Source of the DNA: Pseudomonadota bacterium
GTDB lineage: Bacteria; Myxococcota_A; UBA9042; GCA-2863065
Length of the DNA stretch: 38,810 nt
Direction: 5' to 3'
NCBI GenBank assembly: GCA_005776725.1
Contig: SXOO01000017.1
Span: 1 to 38,810, forward strand
Below, one piece after another: positions 1-9,329 of the stretch; within the stretch, counting starts at the first letter, position 1; each line of letters starts with the position of its first letter. Below the pieces are notes generated by a model. It was not told where the DNA came from. It saw only the letters and a list, made by a program, of their open reading frames with translations, and did no database searches. The position numbers and the translations under genes are program-made.

Positions 1-1327
1 ACTCCGCCTTGGTGGGGCAGCTCCCGTCGATCGCGTTGTCGCACGCCTCGCCCGGGTCCACGACGCCGTTGCCGCAGCCCTCGGACACGAGGCAATCGGC
101 GCTGCAGCCGTCGCCGCCCTTCGTGTTCTTGTCGTCGCACGCCTCCCACGGATCCGTGGTCCCGTCGCCGCAAGTGGACTTGCACGCGTCGTCGACGGTC
201 CCGTCGCAGTCGTCGTCGGCCCCGTTGCACAGCTCCTGGCTCGGCGTGCACGCGTCGCCGATCGGCGCGCCGAACTGGAAACAGCGGGTCTCCGTGAAGC
301 GATAGAGGGTGCGGCTGGGCGACAACACCGCGAGGACGAAGTCGAGGCACGCGCCGCCAGAGGCGCCGGTGGAGACGATGAAGTCGAAGTCTGCGGCGGA
401 CGACTGCGAGCCGCCGGCTGGGACCTCCGCGGTGAACGTGGGCGGGTTGTCGAGGTCCAGTACGGTGAGACTCGCCGAGGTGGAGCTCATCCGAACCTCG
501 ACCTTCTGGTCGGCGAGCGGCGTCGAGACCTGGTCGAACTCGAGCGGCGTGATCGGAACGTCCACAGCGCCCGGGTTCTCGAGGTCGAGGACCAGCTCGA
601 TGGACTCACCCGCTTCGATCAGCGAGTCGTCGTCGCCTTTGCTCTTGCCGACCGAGTCGTCGTCCACGAACGGATTGCCCATGCCCAGGCGCACGCCACG
701 CCGCACGCCGACGCGCACCGGCAGCGTGGTGATCGCACCCTCTTTGGAGTCTTCCAGAGCCAGCTCCAGCGAGACGACCGTGCCGTTCTGCAGCTCGGGC
801 GCCAGCTTGACCCGGAAGGGGGTCGCGGGAGCCTTGGACCCACCGGCCACGAGGTCGTCGTACACCGCGGCGCCCTCCACGACCTCAACGCGGGGGTCGC
901 TCGAGGTCAGCTTCCCGGAGACGCTCAGGTAGTTCGTGCCGCTGGTGTTCTCCACCGTGGGGAGCAGGTCGATGTTCTCGCCTGCGTCCGCCAACGCGTT
1001 ACCCGCGCCCCCGTAGGGCGGCTGGTCTGTCCCGGACCACTCGTCGGCCACGATCTCCAGCGTTACCAGCCGCACCGCGGGCGTGGTGCACTCGCCGTTC
1101 ACGCAGACGTCTGCCCCTGCACAGGCCCCGTCGGGGTGGGCGGGCGAGCAGGCTTCGGTGGGGGGGGTGGCGATGTCTGGGGTGGCTTCGGCGTCGGACG
1201 GGGCCCCGGTGTCCGGCGCCGTGGGGACGTCGGCGCCCGTCTGGGCGTCTGCGTCCTCGTTCTTCGAGGAGGAGGACCTGCGGGTGGTGCAGGCCGAGAG
1301 GGCGACGATGAGGATGAGGATGCGCAT
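1..1327 (-). CDS. Surface lipoprotein with MopE-like and Myxococcus Cys-rich repeats (3' end outside window)
   Basis: The frame is open from an ATG at 1327 to the left edge (442 codons, no stop), so the C-terminus is missing. Residues 1-13 form a short lipoprotein signal ending in the lipobox ALSAC (Cys13), followed by an Asp/Ala/Pro-rich linker. The middle (about 85-330) is beta-rich with repeated hydrophobic/acidic blocks that look like Ig-type or CARDB-like adhesive domains. Near the left edge comes an acidic motif, [15 protein letters not shown], which matches the MopE-type putative metal-binding motif. Two Cys-rich units then follow ([17 protein letters not shown] and [13 protein letters not shown]), typical of Myxococcus Cys-rich/DUF4215 repeats. 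The protein is probably anchored in the outer membrane and surface exposed. No enzymatic domain is visible. It lies in the same orientation as, and 54 bp downstream of, the next lipoprotein gene. Confidence 0.85.
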   Translation of the reverse strand, partial: MRILILIVALSACTTRRSSSSKNEDADAQTGADVPTAPDTGAPSDAEATPDIATPPTEACSPAHPDGACAGADVCVNGECTTPAVRLVTLEIVADEWSGTDQPPYGGAGNALADAGENIDLLPTVENTSGTNYLSVSGKLTSSDPRVEVVEGAAVYDDLVAGGSKAPATPFRVKLAPELQNGTVVSLELALEDSKEGAITTLPVRVGVRRGVRLGMGNPFVDDDSVGKSKGDDDSLIEAGESIELVLDLENPGAVDVPITPLEFDQVSTPLADQKVEVRMSSTSASLTVLDLDNPPTFTAEVPAGGSQSSAADFDFIVSTGASGGACLDFVLAVLSPSRTLYRFTETRCFQFGAPIGDACTPSQELCNGADDDCDGTVDDACKSTCGDGTTDPWEACDDKNTKGGDGCSADCLVSEGCGNGVVDPGEACDNAIDGSCPTKAE

Positions 1328-1381
1328 GGCGAGGGCATCCTAACGCGGGACCGCCGGTCCGCCACAGCGGCGGGGCGGCGT

Positions 1382-1915
1382 CTAGTCGACGCGGATGATC
1401 GCGCTGGTGGCCGGAGTGGCGCCCGGAGACGTAGCGACCGCGCGGAACCAGAACGTCTGGGACGCGTAGGTCGGCAACGAGTAGCTGCCCACATCGGCTG
1501 ACGGCAATCCCGGCAGGATGTCGACCCAGCGCGGATCCAGCTCAGTCTTCATTTGCACCGTGACGACGGCGTCCGGGCGGCTAGCGTTCCACTCGAACTG
1601 GGCCTCCGCGGCGACGGTTCCGCCCACGGTGACCACGTGCACTCGAACGTCCAAGGTGACGTCCATGGACGCTAGCTCCGTGGCGCCGTTCTGATCGTCG
1701 TCAACGGACGAGCCGTTCTGACCAAGGTTCACCGCTTGCCCGGGGCCCGCTCCGCCCTCCGGGGGCGTCACGAAGTCTTCAACAGGGGCGTCTGTGGCGC
1801 CGGCAGAGTCGTCATCCTGGCCTCGGGACGGGTCGCCAAACGCGGCGTTCTCCAGGCCCTCGGTGAGATCACAAGCCGACACGAGAGAGACGAACACAAC
1901 CAACGAGAGACGCAT
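1382..1915 (-). CDS. Hypothetical lipoprotein with FN3/Ig-like C-terminal domain
   Basis: This is a 177-residue protein. The ATG at 1915 is chosen over an upstream in-frame start because GGAGG lies 6 bases upstream and the sequence then begins directly with a lipoprotein signal, MRLSLVVFVSLVSAC (lipidated Cys15). Residues 20-75 are a low-complexity, Asp/Gly/Pro-rich linker. Residues 85-177 alternate hydrophobic and polar residues (FEWNAS, TFWFRAVA, SAIIRVD), which suggests one fibronectin-III or Ig-like sandwich. No catalytic motif is seen and I do not recognise the family. The gene is followed in the same direction by another lipoprotein gene, so the two may be co-transcribed. Confidence 0.8.
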   Translation of the reverse strand: MRLSLVVFVSLVSACDLTEGLENAAFGDPSRGQDDDSAGATDAPVEDFVTPPEGGAGPGQAVNLGQNGSSVDDDQNGATELASMDVTLDVRVHVVTVGGTVAAEAQFEWNASRPDAVVTVQMKTELDPRWVDILPGLPSADVGSYSLPTYASQTFWFRAVATSPGATPATSAIIRVD

Positions 1916-2073
1916 GACAACCTCCAAGTGCGCTGGAGGGGCCGACCACACGGCCCGTCGCGCCCGCCTCACAACGCGGGTCGGTTGCAGAAGATCTCGG
2001 AGGCCTCACTTTTCGTCTTCGTGTGGGAATACCCGTCCGAAGCGGGTCTGGAGATCGCTCCCCCTGCGTGAAC

Positions 2074-3588
2074 TCAGGGCTCGGCGCCCCCGGCTGGGGC
2101 GGCCGAAGGCGCGCCCGCCTTGAGCCACGCCGTGTAGAAGCGGAGCATCTGTCGGTCCGTGAAGTGCCCCTGCTCCAGCCAGTAGCCGGTGGCGTCGTGT
2201 ACGAGCTCACGCGCCAGCAACGCTAGGGCGCCGCCGGGGCGCATCAGCCCGACCAACCGACGCATCGTCCTCAGGCGGGTCTTGCCCGTCGCCGCCTTCG
2301 CGCCGCCGTCCACCAGCGCCGACCAAACCCACCCGAGGCGGTCGCCCGTGGCGTTCTTCGACCACCACGCCTCCCACTTGGCGACGCCCTTCTTGCCCGT
2401 GCCGAACGTCCTGCCCGTGGTGCGCAGGAGCACCTCGTCCGCGCCCTTGGCGAGCCGCGGGTCTCCCAGCAGCGGCGCCACACGGGGTAAGGCGGGACCG
2501 TGACGGAGCCGCCCAAGGCCTTCGAGGGCCTTGGTGCGCGCTGCCGAGGGGGCGCCCGTGCGGGTCGCGAGCCCCGCTAGCGCCTCTGCCGTGCTGGTGG
2601 CGGCGATGTGCGCGACCACCCGGGTGAGCGCCACCAGGAGCTCGCCGTCCGTCTCCGAAAGGCGCGCCGCGAGCCGATCCGCGTGCGCCCCGAGGCCGGG
2701 GAGCAGCTCGAGCACCTCCAGCGCGGCCAACCGCAGGCGGCGCGCCCGCTTGGAGTCCTCGACCACGCGCACCAGCTCACCGCCCACCACGCCAGACCGG
2801 AGCAGCTTCAAGCGGTCCAGCGCGGCCAGGGCCCGAGCGTCCGGCCCGGTGAGATCGGCGGCGGCAGTCCGGGCAGCGTCATCCACGGCGCTCTGGAAGT
2901 CGTCGACCCAGGCGTGCGTGGGCCCGTAGTTTCGGCACCCGGCGAGCCGGTCGTGGCGCGCGCAATAGAGGCGGACGTGGAAGTGCTCTGCGTGTGCGCT
3001 GGAGTTTCCGGGCTCCCCCAGTACCTCGGCGGCTCGCGCCACCAGCTCGGCGGGCTCTCCCGCCTTGGTCGCGTGCTCCAGCAGCCTCCTGCGAAGCGCG
3101 TTCTTGCAGAAGATCCACTGGACCTGCACCGCCTTGTCTGTCAGGAACGCGCGGACAAGCAGCCAGTTGCGCCTCGTGTCGAAGCGGAGAGTTCCGGCGA
3201 CGCCGTCATCGTCGAAGACCACCAGCGTGGGTGTCCTCACCGGCCGTCCACGCGTGTCCATCGCGTAGAACCCGAGGTCGGCGTCTCTCCCGCTGTTGTG
3301 GCTCACGCTCGGGCCGATGTCGCCGCCGCCCTGGAGGCTCATGTTCCCGACCAGCAACATGGACCCGCGCTGCGCCGTCGCCACGCTCGCCGCCGCGCGT
3401 TTGAGCGCGCCCACGAGCTCGTCGGTCCCCCAATGCAGGCCGCGACGCCGGGTGCCGCGCATGACCTCGTGAGCCTCGCCGCGCGCAGGCAGCTGCTTCC
3501 CGTTGATGAGGTGGCCGTCCGACGCGTTTCCGACGGAGACCGACGGGGGTGCGCCGCACAGGGTCAGGCAGGTGAGCACGACGAGCAT
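2074..3588 (-). CDS. Penicillin-insensitive murein endopeptidase (M74, MepA-like) with HEAT-like C-terminal half
   Basis: A 504-residue secreted protein. M74 enzymes are LAS metallopeptidases that cut the D-Ala-meso-DAP cross-links of peptidoglycan in the periplasm. The metal site is complete by pattern: SHNSGRDAD gives His97 and Asp104 with the family spacing of seven, and HAEHFHVR gives His199, His202 and His204. E. coli MepA is about 274 residues. Here an extra 270 residues follow, built of Ala/Leu-rich helices (about 235-400) resembling HEAT-like repeats, then a Trp-rich tail. The start is placed at the ATG at 3588 because a hydrophobic segment follows (MLVVLTCLTLCG); the frame stays open upstream to 3894, but that stretch is Arg/Ser-rich and looks non-coding. 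No strong ribosome-binding site is visible. A second M74 protein lies at 22588-23397. Confidence 0.85.
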   Translation of the reverse strand: MLVVLTCLTLCGAPPSVSVGNASDGHLINGKQLPARGEAHEVMRGTRRRGLHWGTDELVGALKRAAASVATAQRGSMLLVGNMSLQGGGDIGPSVSHNSGRDADLGFYAMDTRGRPVRTPTLVVFDDDGVAGTLRFDTRRNWLLVRAFLTDKAVQVQWIFCKNALRRRLLEHATKAGEPAELVARAAEVLGEPGNSSAHAEHFHVRLYCARHDRLAGCRNYGPTHAWVDDFQSAVDDAARTAAADLTGPDARALAALDRLKLLRSGVVGGELVRVVEDSKRARRLRLAALEVLELLPGLGAHADRLAARLSETDGELLVALTRVVAHIAATSTAEALAGLATRTGAPSAARTKALEGLGRLRHGPALPRVAPLLGDPRLAKGADEVLLRTTGRTFGTGKKGVAKWEAWWSKNATGDRLGWVWSALVDGGAKAATGKTRLRTMRRLVGLMRPGGALALLARELVHDATGYWLEQGHFTDRQMLRFYTAWLKAGAPSAAPAGGAEP

Positions 3589-3990
3589 GCGGCCAACGCT
3601 ATTGGAGAGAGACGTGGTCCGCCAGCTCGCGCAACTTGAGACACAAGAGACGCGCACGGTCCGTTCGCGTCTCTCTGTGAGACGGCTCGGCGTCGCGGGA
3701 GAGGTGCGCGCGACCGTGATCGCACGACGCCGTCCGTTGGCACGGGGCGTGCTTTCTCGTTTAGGCCAGGACCTGTCCTCCTGGGGCGCAGCAGTTTCGG
3801 CGCCCCCCCGAAAGCGGTGGAAAGAATCCCTTGCTCGGCGCCGCGAGTCGCTGGGTGCTGTGCTAAGTGAGCCTTCGAGCGACCGGACCCCCAACCGGCG
3901 CTGCGAAGGCTCTCGTTTTTAACCCACCTGGGCCGCTTTAACCCACCCGGATCGCCTCGCTGGGTCGAGCCTCTGGCACACTGCGCGCCG
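3589..3990. other. Divergent intergenic region
   Basis: About 400 bp separate the divergently transcribed M74 gene and recQ. No convincing small gene is seen. The region holds a T5 run at 3916-3920 and a 10-base direct repeat described separately. It must contain promoters for both directions, but I could not assign -35/-10 boxes with confidence. Confidence 0.5.
3919..3948 (+). repeat. Direct repeat TTAACCCACC, 19-bp period, upstream of recQ
   Basis: TTAACCCACC occurs at 3919-3928 and again at 3938-3947, a start-to-start distance of 19 bp, or nearly two helical turns. The second copy ends about 44 bp before the recQ ATG. The placement fits a binding site for a dimeric or tandem regulator near the recQ promoter. 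The function is inference. Confidence 0.45.
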
Positions 3991-5886
3991 ATGACGTCCG
4001 CGGAGCTCCTCGACGCCCTCGAGCGCCACTTCGGTTTCTCCGAGTTCCGCCTCGGCCAGGAACAGCTCGTCCGCTCCATGATGGGGCAGGGCACCGCGTT
4101 GGGCGTGATGCCCACGGGCGCGGGCAAGAGCCTCTGCTATCAGCTTCCGGCCGTGCTGCTCCCAGGGACCACGCTGGTCGTCTCGCCCCTCATCGCGCTC
4201 ATGAAAGACCAGGTCGGCCAGCTGGAGGCCCGGGGGATCCGGGCCACCTACATCAACTCCACCCTCGATCCCCACGAGCGCGAGCGCCGGGTTCGGGCGC
4301 TGCTCGCGGGGGAGTGGCGCCTCGCGTACCTCGCTCCGGAGCGCCTGCAAGACGGCTTCATCGAGCGTCTTCGGGCCGTGGACGTGGCCGCGGTGGTGGT
4401 GGACGAGGCCCACTGCATCAGCCAATGGGGCCACGACTTCCGGCCGGACTATCGCCGGCTGGGCCACGTGGTCCGCGCGCTCGGCGTAAAGCGCGTCGGG
4501 GCGTTCACCGCCACGGCCACCCCGGAGGTCCAGGCCGACATCCAGTCGTTGCTCGGCATCCCGCCCGAGACCACCTGGGTCTTCGGCTTCGGCCGCCCGA
4601 ACCTGCGCTTCGACGTCGTCCCGGTCCGCAAGAAGACCGACAAGCTCCCGCTCCTCCTCCGCTATCTCCGGCGCAACGCGGACAGCTCCGGGATCGTCTA
4701 CGTCTCCACCCGTGCGTCCGCGGAAGCCGTCGCGGGCGCGCTGCTCGACGCCGGGTTCTCGGCGGCCCGGTACCACGCAGGCCTCGACCCGAACGACCGG
4801 CGTGAGGTCCAGGACCGCTTCATGGCGGGCGAGACGCGGGTCATCGTGGCCACGAACGCGTTCGGCATGGGGGTCGACAAGCGCGACGTGCGCTTCGTGA
4901 TCCACCACGACGTCCCAGGCAGCCTCGAAGCGCTCTACCAGGAGGCCGGCCGCGCGGGGCGCGACGGCGAACCCGCCGAGACCACGGTGCTCTTCTCGTA
5001 CGCCGACGTGAAGCTCCAGGAGTTCCTGATCGAGCGCCGCGAGCCCACCGAGGCCTCGCCCGAGCTGGCGGCGCGCTTGCGGCTCCTCGACCTCGAGCGC
5101 CTGCAAGCGGTGGCGCGTTATGCCTACGGCAGCGCCTGCCGGCAGGCGACGATGCTCAACTACTTCGGGGAGCGTCACGACGGCCGCCCCTGCGGGCGCT
5201 GCGATCTCTGCGACGGGAGCCCGGCGCTCACCTCGCGCCCGCGCCGACCCGCTGTGTCCAGGCCGGGGGATCGGCACCCGCCGCGCACCCCCAGCGACGC
5301 CGAGGCCGTGGTGCTCCAGAAGCTCCTGTCCGCGTTCGCGCGCTCCGACGGGAGGGCGCTGCCTTACCGGCTGGTGATCCAGGCGGCGGTGGGCGCGCGA
5401 ACGCAGGCGGTCCTCGAGTCCCCGCTTGCCGACTCGCGCTCACACGGCGTGCTGGAGGGCTTCAGCGGCGTGCTGCTCGAGCGCGTGGTCCTCGCCCTGG
5501 TTGACGCCCGCTGTTTGGAGCGCAGCGAGCAGGCGGCAGGGCAGCTGTCGCCGCACGAGACGCTGGTCCTCACCCCGCTGGGGCGCGAGGTCATGTGGCG
5601 GAGGCAGGCCGTTGCGCTGGCAGTGGGACCGTTCGAGGGCGGCGCCTCCGCGTCCGCCGCCGTGACGCCCGCAGACCAGGTGGCGCTCGACCGCCTCGCT
5701 TCGGAGCGCCGCGCGATCGCGGGGGTCGTGGGGCTCCCGCCCACGCTCGTTTGCTCCGACGCGGTTCTTCGTCGCATCGCGGTGGCCCGTCCCAACGACG
5801 CGGCCGGTATGTTGGCGGTGCGCGGCGTGGGGCCAAGCGGCGAGGCGCTGTTCGGCGCCCGCTTCCGTCGCGCGTTGGTCGGCTGA
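3991..5886 (+). CDS. recQ: ATP-dependent DNA helicase RecQ
   Basis: A 631-residue superfamily 2 3'-5' DNA helicase acting in recombinational repair and replication-fork processing. Visible motifs in order: the family N-terminal FGFSEFRLGQEQ (15-25), Walker A PTGAGKS (41-47), the DEAH box at 138-141 continuing into the aromatic-rich loop CISQWGHDFRPDY, TATAT (motif III), ATNAFGMGVDK (motif V) and QEAGRAGRDG (motif VI). A RecQ zinc-binding domain follows, with Cys383, Cys401, Cys404 and Cys407. The region after 440 is compatible with a winged helix and a C-terminal HRDC-like helical domain ending around ARFRRALVG. The length is close to E. coli RecQ (609). It is the first gene of a tight run, with gpmI starting 10 bp after its stop. 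No key residue is missing. Confidence 0.96.
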   Translation: MTSAELLDALERHFGFSEFRLGQEQLVRSMMGQGTALGVMPTGAGKSLCYQLPAVLLPGTTLVVSPLIALMKDQVGQLEARGIRATYINSTLDPHERERRVRALLAGEWRLAYLAPERLQDGFIERLRAVDVAAVVVDEAHCISQWGHDFRPDYRRLGHVVRALGVKRVGAFTATATPEVQADIQSLLGIPPETTWVFGFGRPNLRFDVVPVRKKTDKLPLLLRYLRRNADSSGIVYVSTRASAEAVAGALLDAGFSAARYHAGLDPNDRREVQDRFMAGETRVIVATNAFGMGVDKRDVRFVIHHDVPGSLEALYQEAGRAGRDGEPAETTVLFSYADVKLQEFLIERREPTEASPELAARLRLLDLERLQAVARYAYGSACRQATMLNYFGERHDGRPCGRCDLCDGSPALTSRPRRPAVSRPGDRHPPRTPSDAEAVVLQKLLSAFARSDGRALPYRLVIQAAVGARTQAVLESPLADSRSHGVLEGFSGVLLERVVLALVDARCLERSEQAAGQLSPHETLVLTPLGREVMWRRQAVALAVGPFEGGASASAAVTPADQVALDRLASERRAIAGVVGLPPTLVCSDAVLRRIAVARPNDAAGMLAVRGVGPSGEALFGARFRRALVG

Positions 5887-5896
5887 GGAGGTCCCC

Positions 5897-7456
5897 GTGG
5901 GTCCCGTTCTGCTCGTGATCATGGACGGTGTGGGTCTCGGTCCCGCGGACGAAGGGAACGCCGTGCACCTCGCGCGCACGCCCACGCTGGACCGGCTCTT
6001 CGCCACGTGCCCGCACACGCGACTCGCCGCGCACGGTCGCGCCGTGGGGCTTCCCTCGGACGACGACATGGGGAACTCGGAGGTGGGGCACAACGCGCTC
6101 GGCGCAGGCCGCGTCTTCGACCAGGGGGCTACGCTGGTCGAGCGGTCGCTGGCCGAGGGCAGGCTGGTCCGCGGGCGGGCGTGGGGCGAGCTCTTGGCCG
6201 CCCCGGGCGCGCTCCACTTCATCGGCCTCCTGTCCGACGGCAACGTCCACAGCCACGAGCGGCACCTGTTCGCGCTCCTCGAGGCCGCCGCCGCCGCGGG
6301 TAAGAAGCGCCTCTACGTCCACGCGCTGCTGGACGGGCGCGATGTGCTGGACCGCTCCGCCGAGCAGTATCTCGAGCGCTGCGAGGGCGTCCTCGCGGGC
6401 CTCCGCGAGAGCGGCGTCGATGCGCGCATCGCCTCCGGCGGGGGGCGAATGCGCGTCACGATGGATCGCTACGAGGCGGACTGGCGCATCGTGGAGCGCG
6501 GCTGGCGCGCCCACGTGCTGGGTGACGCGCCCAGCTTCCCGTCGGCCCTCGAGGCGGTGGCCGCCGCGCGCGCCGCCGAGCCCGGCGTGAGCGACCAGAA
6601 CCTCCCGCCGTTCGTGGTGGCCGGAGGCGCCCCGATCGTCGACGGCGACGCGGTGGTGCTCTTCAACTTCCGGGGAGATCGCGCCATCCAGATCTGCCGC
6701 GCCTTCGAGCGGGACGTGCCCTTCGACCGGGTGCGCACGCCGGACGTGGTCTTCGCCGGGATGATGCAATACGACGGCGATCTCGCCCTGCCCGGGCGGT
6801 TCCTCGTCACGCCACCCGCCATCGACAACACGCTCTCGCAGGTCCTGGTGCGCGCACAAGTGCGGAGCTGGGCGTGCTCCGAGACGCAGAAGTTCGGGCA
6901 CGTCACGTACTTCTGGAACGGCAACCGGGCAGAGCCCATCGACCCGCGCCTGGACGTGTGGCACCGCATCGAGTCGGATCGTGTCTCGTTCGACGAGCGC
7001 CCGTGGATGAAGGCGGCCGAGATCACGGACGCCACGCTCGAGGCGCTGGGCGGCGGCTTCCAGTTCCTGCGGATCAACTTCCCCAACGGCGACATGGTGG
7101 GCCACACGGGCAACCGCGAGGCCGCGATCCTTGCGGTGGAGGCGGTGGACCTCTGCCTCGCTCGCCTCTCGCTCGCTGTCTCCCGGCGGGGGGGCGTGCT
7201 GGTGGTCACGGCCGACCACGGCAACGCCGACGAGATGTGGAAGCGCAGCAAGTCCGGCGAGCTCCTGCAGGGCGCCGGGGGCCAGCCCGTCGCGTCCACC
7301 GCGCACTCCCTCGCGCCGGTCCCTTTCATACTGGAGGGTGCGCCCCACGGGATGCGGCTTGGTCCCGGGGGTCTCGGGAACGTCGCGGCGACGCTCGCCC
7401 AGCTCTTGGGGGTTCAGGCGCCGGCGGACTACCTGCCCAGCCTCGTCACCGCGTGA
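5897..7456 (+). CDS. gpmI: 2,3-bisphosphoglycerate-independent phosphoglycerate mutase
   Basis: A 519-residue glycolytic enzyme of the alkaline phosphatase superfamily that interconverts 3- and 2-phosphoglycerate using two Mn ions. The start is a GTG at 5897 preceded by AGGAGG at 5886-5891. N-terminal LLVIMDGVGLG supplies the first metal aspartate (Asp10). MGNSEVGHNALGAGR carries the nucleophile Ser61. LLDGRDV and a C-terminal VTADHGNADEMW complete the metal sites. The length matches the usual 510-520. It sits between recQ and a CocE/NonD hydrolase whose GTG start overlaps its TGA, so it is probably co-transcribed with unrelated neighbours. The function is secure. Confidence 0.96.
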   Translation: MGPVLLVIMDGVGLGPADEGNAVHLARTPTLDRLFATCPHTRLAAHGRAVGLPSDDDMGNSEVGHNALGAGRVFDQGATLVERSLAEGRLVRGRAWGELLAAPGALHFIGLLSDGNVHSHERHLFALLEAAAAAGKKRLYVHALLDGRDVLDRSAEQYLERCEGVLAGLRESGVDARIASGGGRMRVTMDRYEADWRIVERGWRAHVLGDAPSFPSALEAVAAARAAEPGVSDQNLPPFVVAGGAPIVDGDAVVLFNFRGDRAIQICRAFERDVPFDRVRTPDVVFAGMMQYDGDLALPGRFLVTPPAIDNTLSQVLVRAQVRSWACSETQKFGHVTYFWNGNRAEPIDPRLDVWHRIESDRVSFDERPWMKAAEITDATLEALGGGFQFLRINFPNGDMVGHTGNREAAILAVEAVDLCLARLSLAVSRRGGVLVVTADHGNADEMWKRSKSGELLQGAGGQPVASTAHSLAPVPFILEGAPHGMRLGPGGLGNVAATLAQLLGVQAPADYLPSLVTA

Positions 7457-9270
7457 CACGGCCCCGCTCCCTCTTGTTGGCGATGCCCGACGGCGTGCGC
7501 CTCGCGGCCGACGTCTACCTCCCCGCGGGCCCCGGGCCGTTTCCCACGATCCTCCACCAGACGCGCTACTACCGGGCGGTCGGGATGCGGCGCGGCTTCG
7601 GCTGGGTGGCCCTGGCGCGCGCGATGGACACGGACTTCGTCACGCGGCAGCGCTTCCTCGCGGCGGGCTACGCGTGGGTCTCGGTGTGTGTTCGGGGCTC
7701 CGGGGCCTCGTTCGGGGCCAGCCCCTTCCCCTGGGCGCGCGCCGAGATCTCCGATGGCGCGCAGGTCCTGGATTGGATCGTCGCCCAGCCCTGGTCCGAC
7801 GGGGCCGTGGGGTCCACGGGGATCTCGTACGCGGGCACCTCCGCCGAGCACCTCGCGGCGTCGGGCCACCGCGCGCTACGCGCTATCGCGCCTCGGTTCT
7901 CGTGCTTCGACGTGTACCCCGACGTCGCTTTCCCGGGCGGCATCCGGCTTCGCTCGTTCACGGAGTCGTGGGGCGCGCTCAATCGCCTGCTGGACAGCGG
8001 CGACGTCGCCGGGGCGGTGGCGCTGAATCTTCGCCTGTCGGGCCGCGCGGTGGCCGACCTGGGGCCCGGCTTCCGGTGGCTCCGCTGGGCCGCCCACCCG
8101 GCCGCCCAGGCCCTGGTGCGCACGGGCGTCCGAGCGGTGTCGTATGGCGCCGCTGCCGTGGGCGGCGATCGCGCCGGCCTCGCCGCCGCGGTGCGAGAGC
8201 ACGCCGCCAACGAAGACATCGACGAGGGCGCGCGTCGCGTCGCCTTCCGCGACGACCCCGGCCTCTCGGTGGCGGTGCCTGAGGCCACGGTGGACGACTT
8301 CAGCCCTCACCGCGGCGTCGACGCGCTGCGCGCTTCGGGGATCCCCGTGCTCTCTGTCTCGGGCTGGCTCGACGGAGGCTACGCCGGCGCCGCAGTGAAG
8401 CGGCACCGCGCCCTGGGGCATGCGGGCAGTCGGCTGATCCTGGGCCCTTGGAACCACGGCGGCGCCGACGACGCCAGCCCGTACACAGAGCACGGCCCGG
8501 CGCGCGAGGACCACGCCGCCACGCTGCTCGCGTTCTTCGATCACCACCTCCGCGGGCGCTCGAGCGACGCGTCCCCGGTGAGCTACTACACCCTGGGCGA
8601 AGAGCGCTGGAAGAGCGCCGCCACGTGGCCGCCGCCGCACGTAACGTCGGTCCGGTACCACCTCGCGGCAGACGGCCTGGTCGAGGGCGCCCCGCCGCCC
8701 GGTCAACGCGAGTACACCGTGGACCCCGACGTTGGCACCGGCCATCGGGCGCGCTGGGACAGCCTCCTCGGCCTCAAGGCGCCGATCGGCACAGCCGACG
8801 CCGCGGGTCTCTGCCGTCGCGCGCTCACGTTCACCAGCGCCCCGCTCGCGCGCGATCTGGTCATCACCGGCAGCCCGCGCCTCACCGTGAGCCTTCGCAG
8901 CAGCGAGCCGGATGGCGGGGTCTTCGCGTATCTCCTCGACGTGTCCCCGTCGGGCGCGCCGACCGTGCTCACCGAGGGCATGCTTCGAATCGCCCATCGC
9001 CATCCGGACGGCGCCCCGAGCTACCTGCGCGGCGCTTCGCGACCGCTGGACGCGGGGCAGGTCGCGGAGCTCTGCATCGAGCTGTTGCCGGTGTCCGCCG
9101 TCGTAAGGACGGGTCACAGCCTGCGCCTCGCGCTCACCGGGGCCGACGCCCACCACTTCGAGGCCGTGGGCCGCGCAGCTATGTGGACTGTGCTCACCGG
9201 AGCAGCGGCGGTTCTGGAGCTGCCCGTCGAGGGCGCGGCGCCTCAGCCAGGGCTCGCGTTCTCGGGCTGA
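7453..9270 (+). CDS. CocE/NonD-family serine hydrolase (X-Pro dipeptidyl-peptidase-like)
   Basis: A 605-residue alpha/beta hydrolase. Members cleave cocaine-like esters, acylated amino acids, beta-lactam esters or X-Pro peptides; the substrate here cannot be told. The N-terminus (MPDGVRLAADVYLP) is the classic family opening. The nucleophile motif GISYAG puts Ser125 in the elbow. DGGYAGAAVKRH and LGPWNHGG supply the likely Asp and His. From about residue 400 a jelly-roll domain typical of the family runs to the end. The GTG at 7453 is chosen because it overlaps the gpmI stop (GTGA, translational coupling) and removes a long upstream stretch that is only a gpmI shadow. The ATG ten codons in is an alternative. 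No signal peptide is seen, so it is probably cytoplasmic. Confidence 0.88.
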   Translation: MTRPRSLLLAMPDGVRLAADVYLPAGPGPFPTILHQTRYYRAVGMRRGFGWVALARAMDTDFVTRQRFLAAGYAWVSVCVRGSGASFGASPFPWARAEISDGAQVLDWIVAQPWSDGAVGSTGISYAGTSAEHLAASGHRALRAIAPRFSCFDVYPDVAFPGGIRLRSFTESWGALNRLLDSGDVAGAVALNLRLSGRAVADLGPGFRWLRWAAHPAAQALVRTGVRAVSYGAAAVGGDRAGLAAAVREHAANEDIDEGARRVAFRDDPGLSVAVPEATVDDFSPHRGVDALRASGIPVLSVSGWLDGGYAGAAVKRHRALGHAGSRLILGPWNHGGADDASPYTEHGPAREDHAATLLAFFDHHLRGRSSDASPVSYYTLGEERWKSAATWPPPHVTSVRYHLAADGLVEGAPPPGQREYTVDPDVGTGHRARWDSLLGLKAPIGTADAAGLCRRALTFTSAPLARDLVITGSPRLTVSLRSSEPDGGVFAYLLDVSPSGAPTVLTEGMLRIAHRHPDGAPSYLRGASRPLDAGQVAELCIELLPVSAVVRTGHSLRLALTGADAHHFEAVGRAAMWTVLTGAAAVLELPVEGAAPQPGLAFSG

Positions 9271-9329
9271 GGAGCCGGAATCCGGGTCATGTTATGGTGC
9301 GCGGCGTTCCCGAACCGAGGTGCTGATCC

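Noticed and set aside
1155..1168. G-tract as possible quadruplex or slippage site
   Set aside because: It is a single run within coding sequence for a Pro/Thr linker on the other strand; no further G-tracts in the right spacing.
1340..1381. GC-rich inverted repeat between the first two lipoprotein genes as terminator
   Set aside because: Several weak pairings are possible, none long or followed by a T-run.
3919..5277. Minus-strand open frame of 452 codons antisense to recQ
   Set aside because: Same pattern: low-complexity composition and full overlap with recQ on the other strand.
5591..7459. Minus-strand open frame of 622 codons antisense to gpmI and recQ
   Set aside because: The plus-strand genes carry clear family motifs; the antisense frame is Arg/His/Val-rich with no recognisable domain and is open only because of high GC.
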